The notes beneath the pieces were generated by a model. That model had not been told where the DNA came from. It worked only from the letters and a program-made list of their open reading frames with translations, and did not search any database. Positions 36,009-44,845 of a DNA stretch of 64,000 bases are shown one piece after another. Position numbers and translations under genes: made by a program. Position 1 is the first letter of the stretch. Each line of letters begins with the position of its first letter. Origin of the DNA: Sphingomonadales bacterium. Its GTDB lineage: Bacteria > Pseudomonadota > Alphaproteobacteria > Sphingomonadales > Sphingomonadaceae. The DNA lies in NCBI GenBank assembly GCA_016714795.1, contig JADKCA010000002.1, forward strand, positions 186,001 through 250,000. The letters run 5' to 3'.

Positions 36009-37183
36009 CGCAGCCCCCGGCCTCCGGCGCGCCTGTCATTGCTTATGTCACCACGCTCACCATGCCTTCGGGCGAAACCGACACCGAGCAGACCATCCGT
36101 TCATTCGAGGCGATGCACCGTGTTGATCCGCGCTGCGAACTGGTTGCCCCGCGAACGCGCCCTGAACGCACCGCACAGCAGGCGATCAAGGCCTTTTACC
36201 AGACGGAGCAAGGCCTTTCGATCCGCTTTTATCGCGGCATTGGTGCGCTGCCGGGAGAGGCTGAGCGGCTGTTCCATGCTCTGTTCGCGGTTTTCCGATG
36301 GAAGGGCCGCTATGACATTATTCAGACGCGCAGCCGCGGCACTGTGATCCTCGCCATCCTGTTGGGGCAAAGGGCAGGCTTCGAGACCTATCGCATGCTG
36401 CCCATCACCAATCCCCTGTTCTTCCGGGTGCTGCGCCTCTTGGCAGGCTCACGCAGCCTGCTGGGCATAACCTGCCATTCGCATCAGGCCCGCGAGTCTT
36501 TGCTGGAAGGCGGGATCGCCGCTGAAAAACTCAAGGTCTTCCACAACGGATTTCAGGCCAGCGTGTTCGATCCGCCAACCTCACGCGCAGAGGCTCGTGA
36601 AAAGGCCGGCCTGCCGCAAGATCGGCAGATTGTGACCTATGCCGGGAATGTACAGAAGGGAAAGGGGGTAGAGACGTTGTTGCAGCTGGCGCAAATGCGC
36701 CCGAACATTCTGTTCTCCATCATTGGCGGTAATCCTGACAGCCTTTCGCGGATCGCGACGCTGGCCCGCACGCTCCAGCTTTCCAATCTGGTGCTGCCCG
36801 GTCGCCAGCCGCCGGATCGCGTGGCGCTTCACCTGCGTGCCGCCGACGTGCTGGTGATCCCGCCAACAGACGAGCCGCAAAGGCTTTATCGCCGCACGCT
36901 GCTGCCGATGAAGACCTTTCTCTATCTGGGTGCCGGGCGACCGATCCTGGCACCTGCTACACCTGATTTGTGCGAAGTGCTCCGCCATGGAGAGAATGCG
37001 TGGCTGGTTCGGCCCGATGCGCTTGACGACGCGGCTGGCGCGCTCGACCGGCTGCTGTCCGATCCTGAGCTTGCCATGCGGCTGGCGCGCGGTGCGGCCG
37101 AAACCGCAGCACATGCCAGCTGGGACCACCGGGCCACTGCGCTGCGTGATTGGCTGATCCAGCGGTTCCGCGCTGCTTGCTAG
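36005..37183 (+). CDS. GT4-family glycosyltransferase
   Basis: The ATG at 36005 overlaps the previous stop (ATGA), giving 392 residues; the open frame upstream is only a shadow of the previous gene. It is a GT-B fold enzyme. The C-terminal donor domain begins near residue 205 with IVTYAGNVQKGKGVETLL and has IIGGNPDS, LPGRQPPDRVALHLRAADVLVIPP and LYLGAGRPILAP, typical of GT4. It should add a sugar from a nucleotide donor to a glycolipid or glycan. Its TAG stop overlaps the stop of the convergent gene by 4 nt. Confidence 0.88.
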   Translation: MTQPPASGAPVIAYVTTLTMPSGETDTEQTIRSFEAMHRVDPRCELVAPRTRPERTAQQAIKAFYQTEQGLSIRFYRGIGALPGEAERLFHALFAVFRWKGRYDIIQTRSRGTVILAILLGQRAGFETYRMLPITNPLFFRVLRLLAGSRSLLGITCHSHQARESLLEGGIAAEKLKVFHNGFQASVFDPPTSRAEAREKAGLPQDRQIVTYAGNVQKGKGVETLLQLAQMRPNILFSIIGGNPDSLSRIATLARTLQLSNLVLPGRQPPDRVALHLRAADVLVIPPTDEPQRLYRRTLLPMKTFLYLGAGRPILAPATPDLCEVLRHGENAWLVRPDALDDAAGALDRLLSDPELAMRLARGAAETAAHASWDHRATALRDWLIQRFRAAC

Positions 37184-38073
37184 CCAGCTGGTGCGGCAGC
37201 GCGCACAGCCCGTTCCCGCTTGCGCCACCAGACAAGCGCCGCAATCATCACCAGATTGGAGGCCCCGATGATCACGCATTGGGCAATCGCATAAAAATGG
37301 TTCGGGATGGCCACCGCAACAATTGCCAGCACATAGATTTGTGCCAGATGAGATCCCAACCCGATGCAGGATAGCAGCTGCATAGGACCGGCAAAGGCGG
37401 CGCGAAACCGTTCGGGGCTGAGCGCCAGAGCTTCCCTGGAAATCCCTCCCGCCAGCCGGAACGCGCGCGCGTAGCCCGTGTCGTAAGAGTTGGCGAGCGC
37501 GGTCCAGAGCCAGCGCGCGCGTTCTGGCAATTCAGGTTCGGGCTCGGGTTTCAGGCCCGCAGTCACCCGCACGAAATTTTCACGGAACTTGTCGTAAATG
37601 CTGACATGAAAAAGGATCGTCAGGAGTGCGAGCCCATTGAGCGGCCATGCAATCCAGGGATTGATCCCCTTCGAAGCGGCGAAACACAGCCCAGCCCAGA
37701 TCGCCAGCCCTGCCACGGCATCGCTATACCCATCCAGCACCTGCCCCAACCTTGACGTTGCGTTGCGCAAGCGGGCGAGCATGCCATCTGCGCAATCAAG
37801 CACGACCGAGAGGAGAACCAGGAGCCCGCCGACCAGATACCAGTGCGTCCGGTCCGGTCCGGCCAAAGCAAACGCTCCCCCGGCCATCACGCCTGTCACC
37901 ATGGCGGCGATGGTGATGGTCAGCGGCGTGATGAAGGCACCGCGATTTTCCAGAGGCAGGATCACCAGAAAAGCCAGAGGACGGTGAATCCATCGATCTA
38001 CGAATTCATCAACCTCTCTGGCTTTCAGTGCATCGCTGAACTTCCAGCGATTTCTGTCAGGTGACGGTGTCAT
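37180..38073 (-). CDS. CDP-alcohol phosphatidyltransferase family protein (second copy)
   Basis: I take the ATG at 38073, with AGAAGG upstream, giving 297 residues. The family motif is complete in VLDCADGMLARLRN followed by GQVLDGYSDAVAG (DX2DGX2ARX8GX3DX3D). There are about six TM helices. It should transfer a phospho-alcohol from a CDP-activated donor. The start overlaps the upstream acyltransferase by 17 nt, so it is part of a minus-strand operon with that gene and the adenylation-carrier protein. It is unlike the other copy in lacking a nucleotidyltransferase-like domain. Confidence 0.87.
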   Translation of the reverse strand: MTPSPDRNRWKFSDALKAREVDEFVDRWIHRPLAFLVILPLENRGAFITPLTITIAAMVTGVMAGGAFALAGPDRTHWYLVGGLLVLLSVVLDCADGMLARLRNATSRLGQVLDGYSDAVAGLAIWAGLCFAASKGINPWIAWPLNGLALLTILFHVSIYDKFRENFVRVTAGLKPEPEPELPERARWLWTALANSYDTGYARAFRLAGGISREALALSPERFRAAFAGPMQLLSCIGLGSHLAQIYVLAIVAVAIPNHFYAIAQCVIIGASNLVMIAALVWWRKRERAVRAAAPAG

Positions 38074-39169
38074 CCCATGCCTTCTTTCTGCCCGGTCGCC
38101 TCGGACTAGTTTGCGGGCTCCATCGTGTCCAGCGCCTGAAAGCAAGCGGGAAAAGGCCGCGCTGACCGTTACTGTACCAGACCCGGATCGAGGCAGTGGT
38201 CCAGGCCCAGCCCAGGATCGGTACGGCGAGACCGACGGCCAGTTCCAGCAACGAGAGGGGCAGCCCTCTGCTAATCCCAAGCGGCTTGACCATGACCTCG
38301 ATCAGATCGAACAGAAAAATATGTGCCAGAAAGATCCAGAAGCTGGCCTGCGCGACGAGAACCGCCGGTTGCGCCAAAAAGGTCGGCAATCGCACCGTTC
38401 TGAACCAGATGACGGGCAGCACGATCACCACGAACCAGACAGCTCGCACCGGCCCGAATTCCGCCCCGGTTGGCAGATAGGCGATGACCGCGCAGCCGAT
38501 GATGACGGCACTCAGCAGCAGCTTGCGGGCAATGCCATCCTCTCCGTTCCGCATCATTGCCCAAAGAAACCAGCCCAGCATGAAGTTCCACAGGACGAGA
38601 TGGGGCAATTTGTCGGCCAGATAGAGCGTGTTCCAGAGCGCGTGGGAGACGACAGCCATGGCCAGCGCCACGGCAAGGGCGGTCGCGGTCGCGGCGACAG
38701 GGTGGCACCGGATCATGGGTGTCAGGTTTCCAAGGCGGAATATCAGCGCCAGAAACAGCAGCATCTGCGCCATCGCCTGCGGATACCAGACGTGAAAGAG
38801 CACCAGCCGATGGTGCGTGAACCAGTTGCTGATGAGCGCAAGCTCGGTGAAGTACAGCGTCAGCGTTACGTTTTTCGCGCCGAGCGCCAGAACAATCGTG
38901 TCCCAGATGACCATGATCGTCCAGCACGGCACCAACAGCCGCAGCCCGTACCGCAGAAAGCTGCGCAGAGTATCTGACGTGGTGCCCGTGAAGGAAAAGG
39001 TGGCCATCGTCATGCCCGACAGCGCCAGCAGGGCGTCGAGCCCGCCGTAAAAATACTTGCCCTCGAACAGCGCCTGAGACAGCCGGGCATGGCTGGCAAC
39101 CATCAGGACCATTGAAACAGCGCGGGCCAGAATGACCGTTTCAACCTCGCGAGACCTGCGCTCAGCCAA
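38057..39169 (-). CDS. Acyltransferase-3-like integral membrane protein
   Basis: The 370-residue protein starts at TTG 39169, overlapping the end of the upstream ligase gene by 8 nt. It has ~10 TM helices. Helix 1 contains AVSMVLMVASHARLSQ with the lone His typical of the acyltransferase 3 (OafA/NodX) family. KYFYGGLDALLALSGM follows, in place of the usual GVDLFFVLSGF. The family acylates sugars or lipids at or across the inner membrane. Being coupled to an adenylation-carrier protein and a CDP-alcohol transferase, it may transfer the carrier-bound group to a surface molecule, as DltB does in D-alanylation. Confidence 0.72.
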   Translation of the reverse strand: MAERRSREVETVILARAVSMVLMVASHARLSQALFEGKYFYGGLDALLALSGMTMATFSFTGTTSDTLRSFLRYGLRLLVPCWTIMVIWDTIVLALGAKNVTLTLYFTELALISNWFTHHRLVLFHVWYPQAMAQMLLFLALIFRLGNLTPMIRCHPVAATATALAVALAMAVVSHALWNTLYLADKLPHLVLWNFMLGWFLWAMMRNGEDGIARKLLLSAVIIGCAVIAYLPTGAEFGPVRAVWFVVIVLPVIWFRTVRLPTFLAQPAVLVAQASFWIFLAHIFLFDLIEVMVKPLGISRGLPLSLLELAVGLAVPILGWAWTTASIRVWYSNGQRGLFPLAFRRWTRWSPQTSPRRPGRKKAWDDTVT

Positions 39170-40859
39170 GGGCGCTACCCTTCATCAATTCGAGCTCGGC
39201 GATACTGCGCTCGTGCCAGTCGGGCGGCAATGTTCCGATTAGATCTTCCAGCTGCAAATGCACCGTGACAGCGCTCATCGAGTCCCCGCCCAAGGAGACG
39301 AAACTTTGTGTTTTGTTGACCTCGGCATGGCGGAACGTGGCGCGGAATATGTCGGCGACACTGGTCGCCATGCCTGAATGGCCCATCATGATCGCGGAGA
39401 ATTCACGCCATACGGCGCGCAGGACTGCACTTGGCGACTGTGCGGCGGCAGGCGGCGTGCCGTGCACGGCTTCAATCGCGCGCTGCAAAGCCATCCGGTC
39501 GATCTTGTCGTTGCCAAGTCTGGGAATGCGCTCGATCGGCCTCACATCAAAGACAGAGGCAGGAAGGCGGGTGTGCTGCGCCAGCCGTTCGGCGAGGGCG
39601 ATCTCTGTCGCTCCATCGCCCGCAACGAACAGCATGAGTGTCTCGCCGGATGCCATCGCCGCCGCCTCAATGCCCTCGCTTGCCAGCATGGCCTCAATGT
39701 CGTCGAGGTTCAGCCGCCGCCCAAAAGGTTTGACGAACCGCGACTTGCGCCCTGCAAGCACATACAGACCATTGGGCAGCCGCCGTGCCATGTCGCCGGT
39801 CCGCAATGAGGCTGGCCGGTCGCCCGATCCCAGGTCGATGGCGGATTGGCAATAGCCTGCCATCACATTCGGTCCGGCATAGTTGAGCTCGCCTTCTACG
39901 CCATCGTCCGTGATGACATGCCCCATATCATCGGTCAGCCACATCCGGCCTCCGGGGATAGGCAAGCCAATGGCATCAGGAAATTGCTCGGCCTGTTCGG
40001 GTGGCAGATAGCTGATGCGGGGTGACGCCTCTGTCTGCCCGTACATGACAAAGAACCGCCAGCCGCCCTGTCTCGCCAGTCGCGCAAAGTGACGAACGAG
40101 ATCCGGAGCGAGCCGCCCGCCTGCCTGGGTTGCGAACCGCAGGCGGTCAAGCGCGGCCAGCCGCGAGTCCATGCGCTTGAGCAGCTCGTAGCTATGCGGA
40201 ACACCCGCGAAATTCGTGATTCCGTGCTGGGTCGCCTGCGCCCAGAAGATCGAGTCCTGCACCGATGCGTTGCTCAGAACGAGCGAAGCTCCGGCGGTCA
40301 GATGGGTGTTGATGACCGTCAATCCATACGAATAGTAGGGCTTCAGCGTTGTTATTCCGCGATCTTCACCGGTCATGCCGAGATAGGAAATGATGGCGGC
40401 GGTATTGGCGGCAATGTTGCCCTCGGTGATCTTCACCAACTTGCGTGACCCTGTGGTCCCGGACGTGGCCAGCAGCAGCGCCAGATCGTCTTCGATCAAA
40501 AGCGGTTCGGGGTTACGGGGAACGGGCGCGAGGCGCGCGACCTCGCCGTCCGTCAGAACCAATGCGTCGGGGCTGTAACTTTCGATCAGCGGCTGGATGG
40601 ACTGCGCACGATCCGGATCGAAGACATGGACCAGATGCCCTGCGTCAAGCGCCGCGCAATAGGCCGAAACGAAGCCGGGTGTGTTGCGCCCCTCAATGAA
40701 CAGCAACTGCTTTGCCGGGGCCAGATCCGCAAGTGCGGCCCGCCCGGACGCCATGATCTCGGTATAGCTAAAGTGCCGCCCTTGCGGGTCGATCACGCAG
40801 ATGCGGTTCGCGAACTGATTGAAATTTCTGAACATGCCAATGGGTCGATGCGATGGCAT
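39162..40859 (-). CDS. AMP-forming adenylation enzyme with C-terminal carrier domain
   Basis: The 565-residue product combines an ANL adenylation domain (residues ~1-460) with a carrier domain (~490-565). In the first, LLATSGTTGSRKLVKI is the P-loop, MYGQTEAS is A5 and LRTGDMARRLPNGLYVLAGRKSRFVKPFGRRLN is the hinge segment. In the second, SLGGDSMSAV holds the phosphopantetheine serine. It should activate a carboxylic or amino acid and load it on its own carrier. The ATG at 40859 gives full length; 40835 is an alternative. It heads the minus-strand operon with a membrane acyltransferase and CDP-alcohol transferase. The substrate cannot be read. Confidence 0.85.
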   Translation of the reverse strand: MPSHRPIGMFRNFNQFANRICVIDPQGRHFSYTEIMASGRAALADLAPAKQLLFIEGRNTPGFVSAYCAALDAGHLVHVFDPDRAQSIQPLIESYSPDALVLTDGEVARLAPVPRNPEPLLIEDDLALLLATSGTTGSRKLVKITEGNIAANTAAIISYLGMTGEDRGITTLKPYYSYGLTVINTHLTAGASLVLSNASVQDSIFWAQATQHGITNFAGVPHSYELLKRMDSRLAALDRLRFATQAGGRLAPDLVRHFARLARQGGWRFFVMYGQTEASPRISYLPPEQAEQFPDAIGLPIPGGRMWLTDDMGHVITDDGVEGELNYAGPNVMAGYCQSAIDLGSGDRPASLRTGDMARRLPNGLYVLAGRKSRFVKPFGRRLNLDDIEAMLASEGIEAAAMASGETLMLFVAGDGATEIALAERLAQHTRLPASVFDVRPIERIPRLGNDKIDRMALQRAIEAVHGTPPAAAQSPSAVLRAVWREFSAIMMGHSGMATSVADIFRATFRHAEVNKTQSFVSLGGDSMSAVTVHLQLEDLIGTLPPDWHERSIAELELMKGSALG

Positions 40860-40920
40860 GACAGGCGAGATCTAGCAAGGGATCGGTATTCACAAAGGCG
40901 ATATGTCAAAAGGTAAAATT

Positions 40921-42507
40921 TCACGGCCGGGGGGCAGCAGGAGATAGGGTCACTCCCACTCGATCGTGCCCGGCGGCTTGCTCGTAGTCATAGACCACCC
41001 GGTTGATGCCCTTCACTTCGTTGATGATGCGCGTCGCGGTGCGGCTGAGGAAGGAGGCGTCAAAGGGGTAGATGTCGGCAGTCATGCCATCGGTGGAGGT
41101 GACGGCGCGGAGCGCGCAGACATTGTCATAGGTGCGGCCATCGCCCATCACGCCCACGGTGCGCACGGGGAGCAGCACGGCGAACGCCTGCCAGATCGCA
41201 TCATACAGCCCCGCATTGCGAATTTCGTCGAGATAGACGGCGTCTGCCGCGCGCAAGATGTCGCAGCGTTCCTTGGTCACTTCGCCGGGAATGCGGATGG
41301 CCAAACCGGGACCGGGGAAGGGGTGGCGGCCCACGAACATGTCTGGCAGGCCCAATTCGCGCCCCAGAACGCGCACTTCATCCTTGAAGAGTTCGCGCAA
41401 TGGCTCGACCAGCTTCATGTTCATGCGCTCGGGCAGGCCGCCGACATTATGGTGGCTCTTGATCGTGACGCTAGGCCCCCCGGTGAAGGAGACGCTTTCG
41501 ATGACGTCCGGATAGAGCGTACCCTGCGCCAGAAAGTCTGCGCCGCCAATCTTCTTCGCTTCTTCCTCGAACACGGTGATGAATTCAGCCCCGATGAACT
41601 TGCGCTTCTTTTCCGGGTCGGTGACGCCCGCCAGCCCCGCCATGAAGCGGGCCTCCGCATCCACCACGACGAGGGGGATGTGATAATGGTCGCGGAACAT
41701 GCGCTCCACCTGTCCGCGCTCATCGAGCCGCAACAGGCCGTGGTCCACGAACACGCAGGTGAGCTGGTCGCCAATCGCTTCATGGATCAGGATCGCGGCG
41801 ACGGAGCTGTCTACCCCGCCCGAAAGCCCGCAAATCACGCGGCCGTCGCCGACCTGTTCGCGGATTTCGGCAATCTTGGTGGCGCGAAATTCGGCCATCG
41901 TCCAGTCGCCGGCAAGGCCGCAGACCTTGTGGACGAAGTTGGCGATCAGCTTCGCGCCATCTGGGGTGTGGACGACTTCGGGATGGAACTGCGTGCCATA
42001 ATAGCGGCGGTCATCATCCGCGATCATCGCGAACGGCGCGCCTTCGGTGGTGGCGACCACGCGGAATCCCGGTGCAAAGGCCGTCACCTTGTCGCCATGG
42101 CTCATCCACACCTGATGCTTCGAGCCCTTTTCCCACAACCCGTCGAACAACAGGCAGCCATCAGAGACTTCAATGAACGCGCGGCCGAATTCGCCGCTGT
42201 CCCCGGGTTGCACCGTGCCGCCCAGTTGATGGCTCATCACCTGCTGGCCATAACAGATGCCAAGGATCGGCAGGCCTGAGTCAAACAGGCATTGCGGTGC
42301 GCGCGGCGAGCCATCTGCGGGGACGCTGGCGGGCGAGCCGGAGAGGATGATCCCCTTGGGCTTCATCCGCTCAAACGCGGCCTCAGCGCTGTTGAACGGG
42401 GCAATTTCGGAATAGACGCCCGCTTCACGCACGCGGCGCGCGATGAGTTGCGTCACCTGGCTGCCGAAATCGACGATCAGGATGGAGTCGGAAGGTTGAA
42501 TGGACAT
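40921..42507 (-). CDS. guaA: GMP synthase (glutamine-hydrolysing)
   Basis: GMP synthase converts XMP to GMP with glutamine and ATP. The 528-residue product starts MSIQPSDSILIVDFGSQVTQ, followed by the class I amidotransferase Cys in LGICYGQQV and the His/Glu in GTQFHPEVVH. The ATP-pyrophosphatase loop is GLSGGVDSSVAA near residue 220, and the C-terminal dimerisation domain follows. An in-frame ATG at 42546 would add 13 residues with no supporting motif. It marks the right boundary of the accessory island. Confidence 0.97.
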   Translation of the reverse strand: MSIQPSDSILIVDFGSQVTQLIARRVREAGVYSEIAPFNSAEAAFERMKPKGIILSGSPASVPADGSPRAPQCLFDSGLPILGICYGQQVMSHQLGGTVQPGDSGEFGRAFIEVSDGCLLFDGLWEKGSKHQVWMSHGDKVTAFAPGFRVVATTEGAPFAMIADDDRRYYGTQFHPEVVHTPDGAKLIANFVHKVCGLAGDWTMAEFRATKIAEIREQVGDGRVICGLSGGVDSSVAAILIHEAIGDQLTCVFVDHGLLRLDERGQVERMFRDHYHIPLVVVDAEARFMAGLAGVTDPEKKRKFIGAEFITVFEEEAKKIGGADFLAQGTLYPDVIESVSFTGGPSVTIKSHHNVGGLPERMNMKLVEPLRELFKDEVRVLGRELGLPDMFVGRHPFPGPGLAIRIPGEVTKERCDILRAADAVYLDEIRNAGLYDAIWQAFAVLLPVRTVGVMGDGRTYDNVCALRAVTSTDGMTADIYPFDASFLSRTATRIINEVKGINRVVYDYEQAAGHDRVGVTLSPAAPRP

Positions 42508-42646
42508 GGCGGGCGGATAAAGGCCTGTCGCCTGCCTGTCCAGCATGTGCGCCTTGATTCAGTTCATCGACGCGACAGCTTTACCCCTGTAAATCATCCT
42601 TCTCCGGACTCGAATGGCGAGTCCCAGTATCGGATTGAGGCGGGTT

Positions 42647-43246
42647 ATGGGCTTCTCTCGCAAGTTTCTGGCAGGCACTTTGGGCTTGGCCATGCTTTCC
42701 ACATCAGTGACTCCGGCCATGGCAGGCGGTTTTGGCAGTGTCGGTTTCGGCACGGGTTGGGGCAATAGCTGGGGCAGCGTCGGCTCCAGTTGGGGCGGCG
42801 GGCGCGGCTGGGGACGCCGCCATCGCGGCCATGACAATGATACCGGCGAAGTGCTGGCGGGTGTGCTGATCGGCGCGATCCTGACCGGGGCCGTGCTCTC
42901 CTCCAAGGCGAAGAAGCAGCGTGAACGCGCGCCGACGGTCGATTATCCCGAGGATCGCCGTTCGGATGACCGCAGCCAGACCCGGCGTGGTGACATTGCC
43001 AGCGAGGATCAGGCCGTCGATGCCTGTGCGCAGGCCGCCGAGGACAAGGCCGGGCGTGCTGCCAGCGTGCGCGACATCAACCAGGTCCGCAAAAGCAGCG
43101 ATGGCTGGGACGTGGAAGGCGTGGTCGAAAGCCGCGAAGGCTGGCGGGATCGCGCGACCGAACGCCGCAATTTCACCTGTTCGGTGCGCTATGGCGCAGT
43201 CGACTCGGTCTATCTTGAAGACGGTCGGGTGGCGCTGAATCAGTAA
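42647..43246 (+). CDS. Exported glycine-rich hypothetical protein
   Basis: I take the ATG at 42647, preceded by GAGG, over one at 42614; this gives 199 residues and a clean signal peptide, FLAGTLGLAMLSTSVTPAMA. After cleavage comes a Gly/Trp-rich stretch (GWGNSWGSVGSSWGGG), then a hydrophobic segment AGVLIGAILTGAVLS. A charged C-terminal domain contains DACAQAAEDKAGR and RRNFTCSVRYG, whose two Cys could form a disulfide. This end resembles small envelope proteins of sphingomonads. Function unknown. It diverges from guaA. Confidence 0.78.
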   Translation: MGFSRKFLAGTLGLAMLSTSVTPAMAGGFGSVGFGTGWGNSWGSVGSSWGGGRGWGRRHRGHDNDTGEVLAGVLIGAILTGAVLSSKAKKQRERAPTVDYPEDRRSDDRSQTRRGDIASEDQAVDACAQAAEDKAGRAASVRDINQVRKSSDGWDVEGVVESREGWRDRATERRNFTCSVRYGAVDSVYLEDGRVALNQ

Positions 43247-43285
43247 TCCGGGTTCGGGGCATCGCGGCGCAAGCGGTGCGGTGCC

Positions 43286-43570
43286 CTACCCGCAGGACAG
43301 GCTGGCAATCCTGTCCTTGTCATCCAGCATGATGTTGAGCCGGTCTGTGCGATAGTCCAGCGTGACGGCCTGACCGGGGCGCACCCAGCGGACCATACCG
43401 GCACCCGCCAGTGCGCGCGCCTTCTGCCCTGCCTCATCGCTCATTTTGCGCCCGATCAGCGCCTTTGCGGCATCGGCATCGCAAAGGCCTGCACCATGTT
43501 CAGCGGGCAGAGGCTCAGTCGGAGTGCACGCCGTTGCCATCAGAAGCATCGGCAGCATGATTCGGATCAT
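43286..43570 (-). CDS. Peptidase inhibitor I78-family lipoprotein
   Basis: The 94-residue product starts at 43570 with a lipoprotein-type signal MLPMLLMATAC, giving a lipid-anchor Cys. The I78 inhibitor pattern follows: IGRKMSDEAGQKARALAGA, VRWVRPGQAVTLDYRTDRLN and a terminal Gly-Cys-type end (SLSCG). The family is thought to inhibit serine proteases in the periplasm. The gene's first 56 nt overlap the 3' end of rnd in another frame. Confidence 0.8.
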   Translation of the reverse strand: MIRIMLPMLLMATACTPTEPLPAEHGAGLCDADAAKALIGRKMSDEAGQKARALAGAGMVRWVRPGQAVTLDYRTDRLNIMLDDKDRIASLSCG

Positions 43571-44753
43571 CGGGCGACTCGCTTTCCGGCGCTGTCCGCG
43601 CCATGTGCAGTTTGCCATTCTCTACGGCGAAGGCGAGCCTTCCTTCCACCAATTCCAGCGCGTCGCAACCAAATTCCTTGAAGCGCCAACCCTTTAGCAG
43701 CGAAAGCCCTTCGCGCTGTCCTGCAGCGAGCGCTTCCAGTTCGTCGGAGCGGGCAAGCAGCCGCGCGGCGACGCCGATTTCCTTGGAGCGAATCTTGAGC
43801 AGAAGCTTGAGCAAGTCCGCTACCAGCGCGCCATCCTTGGTCAGGCCGGGCTTGCGGTCCTGACGCGGCGGCATGTCTTCGGCAGCCATCGGCACGGCCG
43901 CCGCCAGAGCCACCATCATCCGTGCGCCAATATCGTTGGAGGCCCATGTCGCGGAGAGGCCGCGCACCTTGGCGAGATCGGCCTGCTGGCGCGGGGGATG
44001 CGCGGCAATGTCTGCCAGCGTCTCATCCTTGCAGATGCGCCCGCGCGGCAGATTCTTGCCCTGCGCCTCGCGCTCGCGCCACGCGGCCAGCGCCTTGATG
44101 CGGCCCAGCAGCTCGGGCTTGCGGCCGGAAACCTTTACCCGTTTCCACGCGGTTTCGGGGTCGTTCTGATAGCTGACGGGATCAGCCAGCCGCTCCATTT
44201 CGTCATTCAGCCAGACGCCGCGGCCATTCTTCATCAGTTGCTTGAGCATCTTGGGGAAAATGTCGGACAGGTAGGTCACATCGCCGATGGCATAATCGAT
44301 CTGGCGCTTGTCGAGCGGGCGGCGGGCCCAGTCGGTAAAGCGCGCGCCCTTATCCAGCGAGACGCCCACCCAGCTTTCGACGAGGCTGGCATAGCCAATC
44401 TGTTCGCCCTGCCCCAGCGCCATGGCGGCAATCTGCGTGTCGAAAATCGGATGCGGCGTCTTGCCTGTCAGATTATAGATGATTTCCACATCCTGCCCGC
44501 CTGCGTGGAAGACCTTCAGTACATCCTCATTGTTGGTCATCAACTCCAGCAAGGGTGTCAGATCTATGCCGTCCGCCATCGGATCAATTGCAGCGGCTTC
44601 CTTGTCATCCGCAATCTGGATCAGGCAGAGTTCCGGCCAGAACGTGCTCTCTCGCATGAATTCGGTGTCAACCGTGACAAAGTCCGCCGAGGAGAGGCGT
44701 GCGCAGAGGGCGGCGAGCGTTTCGCTATCCTCGATCAGGGGATGTATCTTCAT
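43515..44753 (-). CDS. rnd: Ribonuclease D
   Basis: RNase D trims the 3' ends of tRNA precursors and other stable RNAs. The 412-residue protein has the DEDD exonuclease motifs: VDTEFMRESTF near residue 28, FHAGGQDVEIIYN near 80 and YAIGDVTYL near 155. A C-terminal HRDC-like region begins with RIKALAAWREREAQ. The length is slightly above the usual ~385-400. The 3' end overlaps the start of the I78 lipoprotein gene. It diverges from aspS. Confidence 0.93.
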   Translation of the reverse strand: MKIHPLIEDSETLAALCARLSSADFVTVDTEFMRESTFWPELCLIQIADDKEAAAIDPMADGIDLTPLLELMTNNEDVLKVFHAGGQDVEIIYNLTGKTPHPIFDTQIAAMALGQGEQIGYASLVESWVGVSLDKGARFTDWARRPLDKRQIDYAIGDVTYLSDIFPKMLKQLMKNGRGVWLNDEMERLADPVSYQNDPETAWKRVKVSGRKPELLGRIKALAAWREREAQGKNLPRGRICKDETLADIAAHPPRQQADLAKVRGLSATWASNDIGARMMVALAAAVPMAAEDMPPRQDRKPGLTKDGALVADLLKLLLKIRSKEIGVAARLLARSDELEALAAGQREGLSLLKGWRFKEFGCDALELVEGRLAFAVENGKLHMARTAPESESPDDPNHAADASDGNGVHSD

Positions 44754-44783
44754 GGGTTATAGCCCATAGCGGACGCGCGCGGC

Positions 44784-44812
44784 TTGACAAAGGGGCATGG
44801 AGCGGTTGTTAG
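44784..44812 (+). promoter_or_regulatory. Candidate aspS promoter
   Basis: A perfect TTGACA (44784-44789) lies 17 nt before TGTTAG (44807-44812) in the rnd-aspS divergent gap. The -35 matches the sigma-70-type consensus; the -10 matches at three of six positions, which is not unusual in GC-rich alphaproteobacteria. It points at aspS, 33 nt downstream. Confidence 0.5.
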
Positions 44813-44845
44813 GCGCGGCTTGGATTTTTCCGCGAGATTTTGATC

